A stretch of 64,000 nucleotides of DNA from Pseudomonas sp. A34-9 (GTDB lineage: Bacteria; Pseudomonadota; Gammaproteobacteria; Pseudomonadales; Pseudomonadaceae): positions 3,684,501 through 3,748,500 of the forward strand of contig NZ_CP119967.1 of the NCBI RefSeq assembly GCF_029543085.1. Direction: 5' to 3'. Under the pieces are notes generated by a model, which ran no database searches, was not told the DNA's origin, and saw only the letters and a program-made list of their open reading frames with translations. Shown piece after piece: positions 1-8,342 of this stretch. The position numbers and the translations under genes were made by a program. The number at the start of each line of letters is the position of its first letter. The first letter of the stretch is position 1.

Positions 1-439
1 TCGGCTCGGCGCTGACCCACGATTGATGCCTTGGCTCGAGCACTACGGCGCCGCAGAACCGCTGACGCAATGTCGTGAAAAAGGTGTCGGCACAGGCTTC
101 TTCGAACGCCAGCGATGGCGGCAATTGCACGAGCAAGCAGCCCAAACGGTCGCCCAGACCGGCGCATTCATGCAGAAACCGGTCAAGCGCCGACTCGCAG
201 CTTGCCAAGCGCAGTTCATGGGTGATGTGTTTCGGCATTTTCACCGAAAAGCGGAAGCTCTCTGGTACACCATCGGCCCAACGCTCGTAGGTTTGCCGAC
301 GATGCGGGCGGTAGAACGAACTGTTGATTTCCACGCCGTTGAGGCGCGTGGCGTAGCGCTGCAAATGCGTGCCATCAGCCGCAAATGCCGGCCAGTGTTC
401 GCGCCCCAGATTCCAGCCTGCACAACCAATGAAAATCAA
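1..439 (-). CDS. DUF72 (YecE-like) protein, 3' end cut by window edge
   Basis: This is a partial reading frame that runs off the left edge, so only about 146 N-terminal residues are visible. The conserved DUF72 opening is clear: FIGCAGWNL near residue 5, then LNGVEINSSFYR, FRFSVKMPKHITH and LGCLLVQLPPS, which form the TIM-barrel-like core of the family. The enzymatic role of DUF72 proteins is not established. I chose the TTG at 437-439 because AGGAGG lies six bases upstream; the GTG at 443-445 is in frame but too close to that ribosome site. The gene is separated from its neighbour by a palindromic repeat block. Family assignment is firm and the start is moderately sure. Confidence 0.85.
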   Translation of the reverse strand, partial: MIFIGCAGWNLGREHWPAFAADGTHLQRYATRLNGVEINSSFYRPHRRQTYERWADGVPESFRFSVKMPKHITHELRLASCESALDRFLHECAGLGDRLGCLLVQLPPSLAFEEACADTFFTTLRQRFCGAVVLEPRHQSWVSAEP

Positions 440-456
440 AAGCACGCCTCCTGACC

Positions 457-655
457 TGTAGGAACTGCCGCAGGCTGCGATCTTGATCGTTCCCGCGCTC
501 TGCGTTGATTGATCGTTTGATCGTTCCCACGTTCCGCGTGGGAATGCAGCCCGTGACGCTCCGCGTCACTGGACGCGGAGCGTCCCTGGAGGCGTTCCCA
601 CGCAGAGCGTGGGAACGATCAATCAAGAGATCGCAGCCTTCGGCAGCTCCTACAG
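457..655. repeat. Nested palindromic repeat block
   Basis: The outer arms are inverted copies of the TGTAGGAGCTGCCG...CTGCGATCTT element (457-490 and 629-655). Inside are a perfect 13-bp stem (GACGCTCCGCGTC, 555-567, with 572-584) and a 10-bp stem (GTTCCCACGC, 594-603, with 607-616). The same outer element occurs as a pair at 14308-14399. It is a REP-type extragenic repeat, here between two genes transcribed leftward, so it could also end transcription or protect mRNA. Confidence 0.85.
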
Positions 656-674
656 CAGTCTGTCGATCAACCGG

Positions 675-2462
675 TTATTTTTTGCCGGGCAACACCGCGC
701 CGAGCATCTGTTTGGCGGTTTGCAGGATCACCCCGGCTTCATCCGGATCGCCCTTGAGCAGCGTCGTGGCGAACTTCTTCGCCTGTTCAAGTTTGATGTG
801 CGGTGGCAGCGGCGGCACATTCGGATCCGTCTTGAACTCGATCAACACCGGCACCTCCGAGGCCAGTGCCTGCTCCCAGGCAGCGGCGACGTCTTCTTCG
901 CGATCAACGAAAATGCCTTTCAGGCCAATCGAGATGGCGAACAAGTGGTAAGGCACATCGGGAATGCTTTGCGAAGCTTCGAACTTCGGATCACCCTCCA
1001 TCACCCGCTGCTCCCACGTAACCTGATTGAGGTCCTCATTGTTGAACACCGCGCAGATCCATTTCGGGCTCGCCCACTGTCGCCAGTATTTGGCGACGGT
1101 AATCAGCTCGGCCATATTGTTCATTTGCATCGCACCGTCACCTACCAGTGCAATGACCGTACGCTCGGGGTGGGCGAATTTGGCGGCGATGGCGTAAGGC
1201 ACAGCGGCGCCCATCGAGGCCAGGCCTCCAGATAATGAACATTGCATGCCACGGCGAATCTTCAGATCACGGGCATACCAGTTGGCACACGAACCGGAGT
1301 CGCTGGTGATGATTGCCTGTTCGGGCAGGCGCGGCGACAACTCATACACCACCCTTTGCGGGTTGACCGGGTCAGCTTTGGCCATCGCGCGTTTTTCCAG
1401 GGTTTTCTCCCAGCTGCCGCGCCAGCCTTCGACTTTCTTGCGCCACTTGCCGGAGGTTTTCTGCTCGAGCAGCGGCAACAACGCGGCGAGGGTTTCCGCC
1501 GAGTCGCCAACCAGATTGACCTCCATCGGGTAGCGCAGGCTGAGCATGTCGGGCTGCAAATCGATTTGAACGCCCCGCGCCTGGCCTTCCTTGGGCAGAA
1601 ATTCCGCGTAGGGAAAACCCGAACCGATCATCAGCAAAGTGTCGCATTCGCTCATCAGCTTGTAGCTCGGCTCGGTGCCGAGCAGGCCGATGCTGCCGGT
1701 GACCCAAGGCAGATCGTCGGGTAGCACGGCTTTGCCTAAAAGGGCCTTGGCCACACCGGCGCCGAGTTTTTCGGCCACCGCGATGACTTGATCGGTCGCC
1801 TGCAAAGCCCCTGCGCCAACCAGAATCGCAACCTTTTCTCCCGCGTTCAAAACGTCGGCGGCACGCTGCAGATCCACGTCATAAGGCAGCACTTTGGGTT
1901 TTGTATAACCGACACCGGAATGCGCCGTGCCATGCGCGCGCGCCGGGGCCTCGTATTCCAGGTCCTGTAAATCGTTGGGCAAAATGAGCGCAGTCACCCG
2001 GCGTTCGCCCACTGCCGTGCGCACTGCCCGATCGAGCAGATGCCGCACCTGTGAAGGCACCAAAGCCTGCTGCACAAATGCCCCGGCGACATCCTTGAAC
2101 ATCGACACCAGATCAAGCTCTTGCTGATAGTGACTGCCCAACGCCGTGCGTGCCTGCTGCCCGACAATGGCCAGCACTGGCATGTGGTCCATGCGGGCAT
2201 CGTAGAGGCCGGTGATCAGGTGCGAGGCGCCCGGGCCTGAGGTGGCGATGCACACCCCCAACTCGCCGGTGAACTTGGCGTGTGCCGAGGCCATGAACGC
2301 AGCCATTTCTTCATGGCGCGCCTGGACGAATTCGATCTTTCCCTTGGCCCGACTGAGCGCGCCGAACACGCCGTTGATGCCGTCACCCGGATAACCAAAA
2401 ATCCGCGTAACGCCCCATTGGCTGAGCCGCTCAACCAGAAAGTCTCCCACTGTCATCGTCAT
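675..2462 (-). CDS. Thiamine-diphosphate-dependent enzyme, PoxB/pyruvate-oxidase-like
   Basis: This 595-residue protein has the three-domain layout of the acetolactate synthase/pyruvate oxidase superfamily. The N-terminal pyrimidine-binding part carries RHEEMAAF with the catalytic Glu near residue 50, and SGPGASHLITGLYDA. The C-terminal diphosphate-binding part carries GDG at about 441 followed by the NN of VFNNEDL. The last 40 residues (IKLEQAKKF...) resemble the C-terminus that lets E. coli PoxB bind membranes. The likely reaction is oxidative decarboxylation of pyruvate or a related 2-oxo acid with FAD and Mg-ThDP, but an acetolactate synthase or oxalyl-CoA-type role cannot be excluded. 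The ATG at 2462 follows GAGG at six-base spacing. It is monocistronic on the minus strand. Confidence 0.85.
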   Translation of the reverse strand: MTMTVGDFLVERLSQWGVTRIFGYPGDGINGVFGALSRAKGKIEFVQARHEEMAAFMASAHAKFTGELGVCIATSGPGASHLITGLYDARMDHMPVLAIVGQQARTALGSHYQQELDLVSMFKDVAGAFVQQALVPSQVRHLLDRAVRTAVGERRVTALILPNDLQDLEYEAPARAHGTAHSGVGYTKPKVLPYDVDLQRAADVLNAGEKVAILVGAGALQATDQVIAVAEKLGAGVAKALLGKAVLPDDLPWVTGSIGLLGTEPSYKLMSECDTLLMIGSGFPYAEFLPKEGQARGVQIDLQPDMLSLRYPMEVNLVGDSAETLAALLPLLEQKTSGKWRKKVEGWRGSWEKTLEKRAMAKADPVNPQRVVYELSPRLPEQAIITSDSGSCANWYARDLKIRRGMQCSLSGGLASMGAAVPYAIAAKFAHPERTVIALVGDGAMQMNNMAELITVAKYWRQWASPKWICAVFNNEDLNQVTWEQRVMEGDPKFEASQSIPDVPYHLFAISIGLKGIFVDREEDVAAAWEQALASEVPVLIEFKTDPNVPPLPPHIKLEQAKKFATTLLKGDPDEAGVILQTAKQMLGAVLPGKK

Positions 2463-2629
2463 CTCGATCCTCGCCTTTCTCCGTTACCTGGAGCTGTCCC
2501 GGCAGCACATCCGCCGGGAGGTGTAAGGGTCTGGACACTCGAGGCGTTGGCGAAGTTTCGATGGATTTCTTTGCGCCGATCCTGGTTTGCGAACAAAGGC
2601 GCCAGAGCAGCACAACCACGCAAGCGCAA

Positions 2630-2835
2630 CACAACTGGCTGTTGATGACCGCCGTGGCCGGTCGCGATCTGGCCAGCAGCGAGCACCTCTCGCCGCAGCA
2701 GATCGTCACGCTCGCAGCAGAGGCATCACGCGCAACCTCGGCGCCCAGTGGCTGCCCTTTTTTTTCGAGGTTTATGGCGTCGAGCCGGATCAGCAGCGGA
2801 TCGCCTTTTATCAGTTGCTCGACGAGTTTTTCTGA
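2630..2835 (+). pseudogene. Remnant of APH(3')-like aminoglycoside phosphotransferase
   Basis: Two frames each encode a recognisable piece of an aminoglycoside 3'-phosphotransferase. From 2630 the frame reads HNWLLMTAVAGRDLASSEH and LSPQQIVTLAAEA, matching the segment after the kinase beta-sheet. From about 2715 a different frame reads ITRNLGAQWLPFF, EVYGVEPDQQ and RIAFYQLLDEFF then stop, matching the conserved C-terminal end. The N-lobe, the catalytic HGD loop and the DxG loop are all missing, so there is an internal deletion of well over 100 codons plus a frameshift. The product cannot be active. What lies between 2463 and 2629 is too degraded to assign. Confidence 0.75.
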
Positions 2836-2877
2836 GGCATCCACAAGACCTTACGGTCGGCGGTGAGGCGCGGCCTT

Positions 2878-3153
2878 TCAACGATGCGGGTGTACCGTCC
2901 ACGCCACCAGTTTGATCACCATCGGCCGCACAACCAGGATGCAAAGGAACGCCACCGGCATCGCCAGCTTGTAAGCGTGCAAGGCATTACTCAGGTAATC
3001 GTTATCAATGCCCGAGTTGGCAGCGGTGATCACCAGCGACATCAGAAACGCCATGATCGTCGCCATGTACAACGCGAACACATAAGGCGTGGCGCGCGGC
3101 GACAGCTTTCGACGGCCAAGGATCATGGCTTCGGAGTTGGTTGGTTGACTCAT
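2878..3153 (-). CDS. DUF2798 family small membrane protein
   Basis: The protein has 91 residues from the ATG at 3151-3153. The motif RRKLSPRATPYVFALYMATIM followed by two hydrophobic helices (about residues 22-45 and 58-82) is the DUF2798 signature. Its function is unknown; the members are inner-membrane proteins. It is divergent from the LysR regulator at 3277, separated by about 120 bp, which is the classic arrangement in which the regulator controls the divergent gene. The longer reading from 3195 adds 14 residues without a ribosome site and is less likely. Confidence 0.8.
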   Translation of the reverse strand: MSQPTNSEAMILGRRKLSPRATPYVFALYMATIMAFLMSLVITAANSGIDNDYLSNALHAYKLAMPVAFLCILVVRPMVIKLVAWTVHPHR

Positions 3154-3276
3154 AAGGCGTTTCCATCCATTGACAGGGAGAGCGCACGTTAGCAAAGCCC
3201 TTGTGCTGCAACTAGACGGTTAATCGCAGGTACTTTATAAAGCACAACTTACGAATCAACCCTTGGCGGGACATGG

Positions 3277-4230
3277 ATGAATCTGTTAGCGGCGATTGCC
3301 AGCTTTATCAAAGTGGTCGAAGCCGGCTCGATTGTCGGCGCCGCCAAGACCTTGGGCGTGAGCGCGGCGGCGGTGAGCCAGACGATCAATCGGCTGGAGG
3401 CGCATCTGGGCGTGCGCCTGTTGCAGCGCACCACGCGCAGCATGGCGCTTACCGAAAACGGCGCGGTGTACTACGAGAAAGTCCGTCGTATTGCCGCGGA
3501 TCTGGAAGCTGCGCAAAGCTCGATCTGCAGCGATGAAACCGAGCTGCAGGGCCGCCTGAGTATTGCTTCGACGTCTGCGTTCGGCCGCCATGTGCTGGCC
3601 TCGCTGATCGCCGGTTTCGCTGCCCGGCATCCGAGTCTGCTCATCGAACTCTCGACCACCAACGGCAAGATCAACCACATCCAGGACGGCATCGATCTGA
3701 GCCTGCGGATCAAACCGCAACTGGAGGACGGCATCGTCGCGCGCAAGATCGTTTCGCTGCCCTTCATCATGTGCGCCGCGCCGTCTTATCTACAACGCGC
3801 CGGTCGCCCGCAATCACCAGACGACTTGCAAAACCACGCTTGCCTGGCGTTTCGTTATCCCTTGGACGGGCGTTTTCTGCGCTGGAGTTTTACTCGCGAC
3901 GGCCGGCGTTTCGATGCCCCCATCAATGCCACCGCCATCAGTGATGACATCGATGCGTTGGCGCAAATGGCGGTGCACGGCGCCGGGGTCACCCGGCTGG
4001 CAGAGTTTGTCGCGGCGCCTTACCTGGCGAGCGGGCAATTGGTGCCGTTGTTTGAACACAGCGACGCCACCCACTGCGTTGTCGACCCAATGGACATCTA
4101 CGCCTGCGTACAGGAACGCGCGGCGATGACGCCGAAGGTCAAAGCCTTTCTGGACTATCTGAGCGAACATTTGGCCCAGCGCTGGCCGACCATCAATGTT
4201 TTTGCCGAGGGCCTCAAAGAGGCTCGCTGA
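3277..4230 (+). CDS. LysR-family transcriptional regulator
   Basis: This 317-residue LysR regulator has an N-terminal winged helix-turn-helix (IASFIKVVEAGSIVGAAKTLGVSAAAVSQTINRLE split over residues 6-40, then LGVRLLQRTTRSMALTENG) and a periplasmic-binding-protein-like effector domain from about residue 90. The C-terminal half resembles the CrgA/DsdC-type subfamily that often controls a divergently transcribed gene. Its divergent partner is the DUF2798 gene. The effector is unknown. The start at 3277 follows GGCGGG; a second ATG three bases upstream is out of frame. Confidence 0.9.
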   Translation: MNLLAAIASFIKVVEAGSIVGAAKTLGVSAAAVSQTINRLEAHLGVRLLQRTTRSMALTENGAVYYEKVRRIAADLEAAQSSICSDETELQGRLSIASTSAFGRHVLASLIAGFAARHPSLLIELSTTNGKINHIQDGIDLSLRIKPQLEDGIVARKIVSLPFIMCAAPSYLQRAGRPQSPDDLQNHACLAFRYPLDGRFLRWSFTRDGRRFDAPINATAISDDIDALAQMAVHGAGVTRLAEFVAAPYLASGQLVPLFEHSDATHCVVDPMDIYACVQERAAMTPKVKAFLDYLSEHLAQRWPTINVFAEGLKEAR

Positions 4231-4393
4231 AGTGGGCGAAATCGGGCAAAGTCCATCCCGTCAAAACGGCCCATCACGGAAGAAAACAACAATGAAAAAA
4301 CACTCGGCGCCCTGTTTCTGCTTTGCCTTAGTTTCTGCCGCAGTCACCCGACAGCCTGAAACACGCCATCACTGATAAGGACTCCCAATAATA
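4231..4393. other. Short intergenic stretch with a possible broken lipoprotein leader
   Basis: Between the LysR and GFA genes a short frame opens at 4291 with MKKHSAPCF and stops after 27 residues. A one-base shift after the third codon gives LGALFLLCLSFCRSHPTA, which looks like a lipoprotein signal sequence. This may be the frameshifted stub of a small secreted protein, but the evidence is weak. Confidence 0.3.
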
Positions 4394-4804
4394 ATGCTCA
4401 CGCCTTCCCCTCAGACCTTCCGGGGCAGTTGCCTGTGCGGAACGGTGAAATACCAGATCCGCTCACGGCCCAAAGCGCTTTCGCACTGCCACTGCAGCCA
4501 GTGCCGCAAAAGCCATGGCGCGGCATTTGCGAGCTTCGGCAGCGTGCTGCGCCAGAATCTGGAATTGCTGGCGGGCGCCGAACAAGTCAAGTCTTACCGG
4601 TCTTCTGAAGCGGTACAGCGCCAGTTCTGCTCGCACTGCGGCTCGTCACTGTTCTGGGCGCGTGATGAGGGTGAGCACAGGGAATGGATCTCGGTCGCGC
4701 TGGGCACGCTGGACACACCGTTCACCAGCGAAAAACAGCAACACGTCGAAGTGACGTCGAAGGCGCCGTGGTTTGAAATCAAGGATCAATGGCCGCAGCG
4801 CTGA
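4394..4804 (+). CDS. GFA-family (glutathione-dependent formaldehyde-activating-like) protein
   Basis: The protein has 136 residues with the zinc-binding cysteine pattern of the GFA/CENP-V fold: SCLCG near residue 13, CHCSQC near residue 34, and CSHCG near residue 78. Founding members bind glutathione adducts, but most homologues have no proven reaction. The ATG at 4394 has AAGGA about 13 bases upstream. A second, distinct GFA-type gene lies at 57611. It probably acts in the cytoplasm. Family is certain, substrate unknown. Confidence 0.88.
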   Translation: MLTPSPQTFRGSCLCGTVKYQIRSRPKALSHCHCSQCRKSHGAAFASFGSVLRQNLELLAGAEQVKSYRSSEAVQRQFCSHCGSSLFWARDEGEHREWISVALGTLDTPFTSEKQQHVEVTSKAPWFEIKDQWPQR

Positions 4805-4933
4805 GACTGAACGTACCCGTACGCTGCCACTCCCATCGCATCGGTCAGCCACTGGAATACACAGTCGCTTCTGTGGTGTCCTGTCTATTCTCAGCAGATA
4901 TTTTTTCCACTCGCCAACGATGAGGCCCCTTTC

Positions 4934-5773
4934 ATGAGCAAAGCGCCGTACGTTCCGCCCCAGGTCTGGAAAAACGAAGCCCCGTCCGGAGGACAGTTCG
5001 CCAGTATCAATCGACCGATTGCCGGCCCCACCCACGACAAGACGCTGCCCGTCGGCAAACATCCGTTGCAGCTGTATTCGCTGGCCACGCCCAACGGCGT
5101 CAAAGTGACGATTCTGCTGGAAGAGCTGTTAGCGCTGGGGCACAGCGATGCCGAATACGATGCCTGGCTGATCCGCATTGGCGAGGGCGATCAGTTCTCC
5201 AGCGGTTTTGTCGAGATCAACCCGAACTCGAAAATCCCGGCGCTACTGGACCGTAGCGTTGAGCCGCCGATTCGGGTGTTCGAATCCGGTTCGATCCTGC
5301 TGTATCTGGCCGAAAAGTTCGGCGCCTTCCTGCCGAAAGACCCGGCCGGCCGCACCGAAACCTTGAACTGGCTGTTCTGGCAAATGGGCGCCGCGCCGTA
5401 CTTGGGCGGTGGTTTCGGGCATTTCTATGCCTATGCGCCGGAAAAGATGGAGTACCCGATCAACCGCTTCACCATGGAAGCCAAGCGCCAACTGGATGTG
5501 CTGGATCGACGCCTGGCCGAAAGCGCCTATCTGGCCGGCGACAGCTACACCATCGCCGACATCGCGGTCTGGCCGTGGTACGGGCAACTGGTGCGCAACA
5601 ACGTTTATTCAGCGGCCGAGTTTCTCGCGGCGCACGAATACACGCATGTGCAACGTTGGGCAGAGGACATTTCCAAGCGGCCGGCAGTCATTCGTGGGCA
5701 ACGCGTCAATCGCACGTGGGGCGATGAAGCGACGCAAGTGCCCGAGCGGCACGACGCCAGCGATTTAAACTGA
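4934..5773 (+). CDS. yghU: YghU-type glutathione S-transferase / disulfide-bond reductase
   Basis: The 279-residue sequence follows E. coli YghU closely: an extended N-terminus (YVPPQVWKNEAPSGGQFASIN), the thioredoxin-like domain beginning HPLQLYSLATPNGVKVTILLEE, and an all-helical C-terminal domain with LDRRLAESAYLAGDSYTIADIAVWPW. Members of this nu-class group bind two glutathiones and reduce disulfide substrates, with a Thr (here in LATPNG) replacing the usual catalytic residue. It is cytosolic and probably protects against organic peroxides or disulfides. It appears monocistronic; a hairpin follows about 35 bp downstream. Confidence 0.9.
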   Translation: MSKAPYVPPQVWKNEAPSGGQFASINRPIAGPTHDKTLPVGKHPLQLYSLATPNGVKVTILLEELLALGHSDAEYDAWLIRIGEGDQFSSGFVEINPNSKIPALLDRSVEPPIRVFESGSILLYLAEKFGAFLPKDPAGRTETLNWLFWQMGAAPYLGGGFGHFYAYAPEKMEYPINRFTMEAKRQLDVLDRRLAESAYLAGDSYTIADIAVWPWYGQLVRNNVYSAAEFLAAHEYTHVQRWAEDISKRPAVIRGQRVNRTWGDEATQVPERHDASDLN

Positions 5774-5807
5774 CCGTTCTGTTCATCACCTCTCCTGCTT
5801 AATCAGC

Positions 5808-5833
5808 GCCGATCGCACGGATGTGTGATCGGC
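5808..5833. terminator. Hairpin after yghU
   Basis: GCCGATCGCAC pairs with GTGTGATCGGC around a GGAT loop. There is no T-run after it, so it is a terminator candidate only. Confidence 0.4.
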
Positions 5834-5981
5834 ACGCTGCGCCTTGATTCCGCCCTCGCGGGCCCCTCGAAAAACGCTCGTATCGACGCCAACCCGCGAC
5901 ATAGAGCGCCCGCCACAATGTGAAAAATTCGTTAACTAACTGAGCCGTACGGCTTTCTTCACCCGGAATGATCTGACACAC

Positions 5982-6000
5982 TAATGCGAATAATTCCTAC
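5982..6000. promoter_or_regulatory. Possible Fur box upstream of siderophore receptor
   Basis: The A/T-rich stretch TAATGCGAATAATTCCTAC, 49 bp before the receptor start, resembles the GCGAATAATT core seen in pseudomonad Fur sites. The match to the 19-bp consensus is partial. Iron repression is expected for this kind of gene, but binding is inferred. The rest of the 275-bp gap holds only the hairpin at 5808. Confidence 0.4.
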
Positions 6001-6048
6001 ACGCACTCGCACTGGATTCGTTTTCGTATCATTTGGGGAAGCAGATTG

Positions 6049-8202
6049 ATGTCGTTTCGCACCATTTACCGCCGCTCACACCGTTCACCTAACCTGTTGG
6101 CGGTCGCCATCTGCATGGCCAGCATCGCACCGGCACTGGCCGACGAAACAACCCCCACCACGCTGGAACTGGACGCCACTGAGATCGGCGCCACCCAAAT
6201 GAGCAGCACCACCGAAGACACCCAGTCCTACACCACTGGCCCGATGCAGACGGCGACCAAGCTGTCGCTGACCATGCGCGAAACGCCTCAGGCGGTTACG
6301 GTGATCACCCGTCAGCGCATGGACGACCAGAACATGACCAGCATCAACGACGTGGTCAAAGGCACGCCGGGGTTGTTCCTCAGTCAGGCCAGCGGCCCGG
6401 GGCGACAGACTTACAAGGCGCGCGGCTTCGACATCGACAACATCATGTACGACGGCCTGCCCAGTGCTTACTCGCCGTACGCCATGGCGGTGCAACCGAA
6501 CCTGGCGATGTTCGACCGCGTCGAAATCGTCCGCGGTGCAACCGGGCTGGTCACCGGTGCCGGCAACCCGTCGGCGGCGATAAACATGGTGCGCAAACGC
6601 CCGACCGCCGATCAACGCGTAACCCTCACCGGTGCCGCCGGCAGCTGGGATGACTACCGTGGCGAAATCGACGCTTCTAGCCCCTTGAACGAAAGCGGCA
6701 CCTTGCGTGGCCGCGTAGTCAGTTCGTATCAGGGCGCTGATAGCTTCCGCGACAAGGAAGAAAGTGACCACGGCTTGTTCTACACCATCGGTGAGGCCGA
6801 CCTGAGCGACAGCACCACCGCGACCCTCGGCTTCTCGCGGCAGAATGAGCAAACCAACTATTTCTGGGGCGGCCTGCCGATTGGCACCAACGGCCATCAC
6901 CTCGATCTGCCCCGCTCCACTTACCCGGGGACCGACTGGGAAAACCGCAAGCTGCAAATCGACACCGTATTCGGTGAAGTCGAGCATCGCTTCGACAACG
7001 ACTGGAAACTGCACGTCGCCGGCTCGTCCTCGACCCTCGACGGCGAGTTCTCCGGCACTTACCTGTCGCGCTATGCCGGCCCGCTGGAAACCACGGCCTA
7101 TCAATCCCATCACACCGACAAACAGCGCTCGCTCGACGTCTTCGCCAGTGGCCCGTTTGAAGCATTCGGCCGCAGCCACGAACTGGTCGTCGGCATCAGC
7201 GACCGGGTGTATGACGCGACCACCAAGGAATACGACCCGTACACCACCGCCTGGCCGATCGGCGCGCCCAAGCCAGACTTCGTGCGTGACGGCAAAACCC
7301 GCAGCGTCACCACCCAGGACGCGGTGTACCTGACCACCCGCCTGAGCCTGGCCGATCCGCTGACGCTGATCCTCGGCAGCCGTCTCGACTGGTATGACTA
7401 CGATGACCGCTCCGGCGATGGCGACTACAAAGTCACCCGTAACCTCACCCGCTATGCCGGTCTGATCTACAAACTCGACGACCATCACTCGGTGTACGCC
7501 AGCTACACCGACATCTTCACCCCGCAAACCCAAAAAGACCTCGGCGGCAAAGTGCTCGACCCGATCGTCGGTGAAAACTACGAAGTGGGCATCAAGGGCG
7601 AGTACTTCAACGGCGCGCTCAACGCCAGCCTGGCGTTATTCCAGATGGACCAGACCGGCCGCGCCACCCTGGCCGACAATCAGTTCGGTTGCCCGGTCAT
7701 GACCTGCTACGGGTCGTCGGGCAAGGTGCGCAGTCAGGGCGTGGACATGGAGCTGCAAGGCGCCCTGACCGACAACTGGCAGGTCGGCGCCGGCTACACC
7801 TACACCCGCTCGCACTACATCAAGGATGAAAACCCGGCCAACAACAATCAGCGTTTCGACACCGACACGCCGGAGCATCTGTTCAAGGTGTCCACCGTGT
7901 ATCGCTTCCAGGGCCCGCTGCAACACCTGCGCGTGGGTGGCGACATCTATTGGCAGAGCCGCATGTACAACGACATCACCCTCGCCAACAACGGTAGCTA
8001 TCGCCTCGAACAGGGTGGCTACGCGGTGACTGACCTGATGGCCGGCTACGAAGTCAACAAACACCTGGATCTGCAGGTCAACGCGAACAACATCTTCGAC
8101 CGCGTCTACTACTCCGCCATCGGTTCCGATGTCACGTGGGGATCCAACGACAACTACGGCACTCCGCGCAGCTACATGCTGACGGCCAAGTACAAGTTCT
8201 GA
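6049..8202 (+). CDS. TonB-dependent siderophore receptor
   Basis: This 717-residue outer-membrane receptor has a signal peptide ending ALA-DE near residue 35, a plug domain (ETPQAVTVITRQRM through FDRVEIVRGATGLVTGAGNPSAAINMVRKRP) and a 22-strand barrel finishing with the aromatic YMLTAKYKF terminus. It lacks the extra N-terminal signalling domain of FpvA-like receptors, so it probably does not drive its own sigma factor. The plug wording (GFDIDNIMYDGLP) is typical of ferric-siderophore receptors of the FhuE/FpvB type. The ATG at 6049 has GGGGAA about eight bases upstream; a TTG three bases earlier is less likely. No siderophore synthesis genes are nearby, so use of a foreign siderophore is plausible. 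Confidence 0.9.
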   Translation: MSFRTIYRRSHRSPNLLAVAICMASIAPALADETTPTTLELDATEIGATQMSSTTEDTQSYTTGPMQTATKLSLTMRETPQAVTVITRQRMDDQNMTSINDVVKGTPGLFLSQASGPGRQTYKARGFDIDNIMYDGLPSAYSPYAMAVQPNLAMFDRVEIVRGATGLVTGAGNPSAAINMVRKRPTADQRVTLTGAAGSWDDYRGEIDASSPLNESGTLRGRVVSSYQGADSFRDKEESDHGLFYTIGEADLSDSTTATLGFSRQNEQTNYFWGGLPIGTNGHHLDLPRSTYPGTDWENRKLQIDTVFGEVEHRFDNDWKLHVAGSSSTLDGEFSGTYLSRYAGPLETTAYQSHHTDKQRSLDVFASGPFEAFGRSHELVVGISDRVYDATTKEYDPYTTAWPIGAPKPDFVRDGKTRSVTTQDAVYLTTRLSLADPLTLILGSRLDWYDYDDRSGDGDYKVTRNLTRYAGLIYKLDDHHSVYASYTDIFTPQTQKDLGGKVLDPIVGENYEVGIKGEYFNGALNASLALFQMDQTGRATLADNQFGCPVMTCYGSSGKVRSQGVDMELQGALTDNWQVGAGYTYTRSHYIKDENPANNNQRFDTDTPEHLFKVSTVYRFQGPLQHLRVGGDIYWQSRMYNDITLANNGSYRLEQGGYAVTDLMAGYEVNKHLDLQVNANNIFDRVYYSAIGSDVTWGSNDNYGTPRSYMLTAKYKF

Positions 8203-8235
8203 GTCGCTGACGTTCTGATCAGCAGCAAAAAACCA

Positions 8236-8272
8236 GGGCGCCGAGGACATCCACGGCGCCCTTGTACTTTCT
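8236..8272 (+). terminator. Rho-independent terminator after siderophore receptor
   Basis: GGGCGCCG and CGGCGCCC (8236-8243, 8254-8261) form an eight-pair GC stem followed by TTGTACTTT. It sits 34 bp after the receptor stop codon. Confidence 0.75.
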
Positions 8273-8342
8273 GGCCTCTTGATTAGTCATGAGCAGCAAT
8301 AACCGTTAGTCTCTGAGCGAATTCTTCACAAAGCATCGCGCC

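Noticed and set aside
6085..7533. 482-codon frame antisense to the siderophore receptor
   Set aside because: It lies entirely inside a well-supported gene, is rich in Val, Gly and Ala from the high-GC opposite strand, and has no family features.
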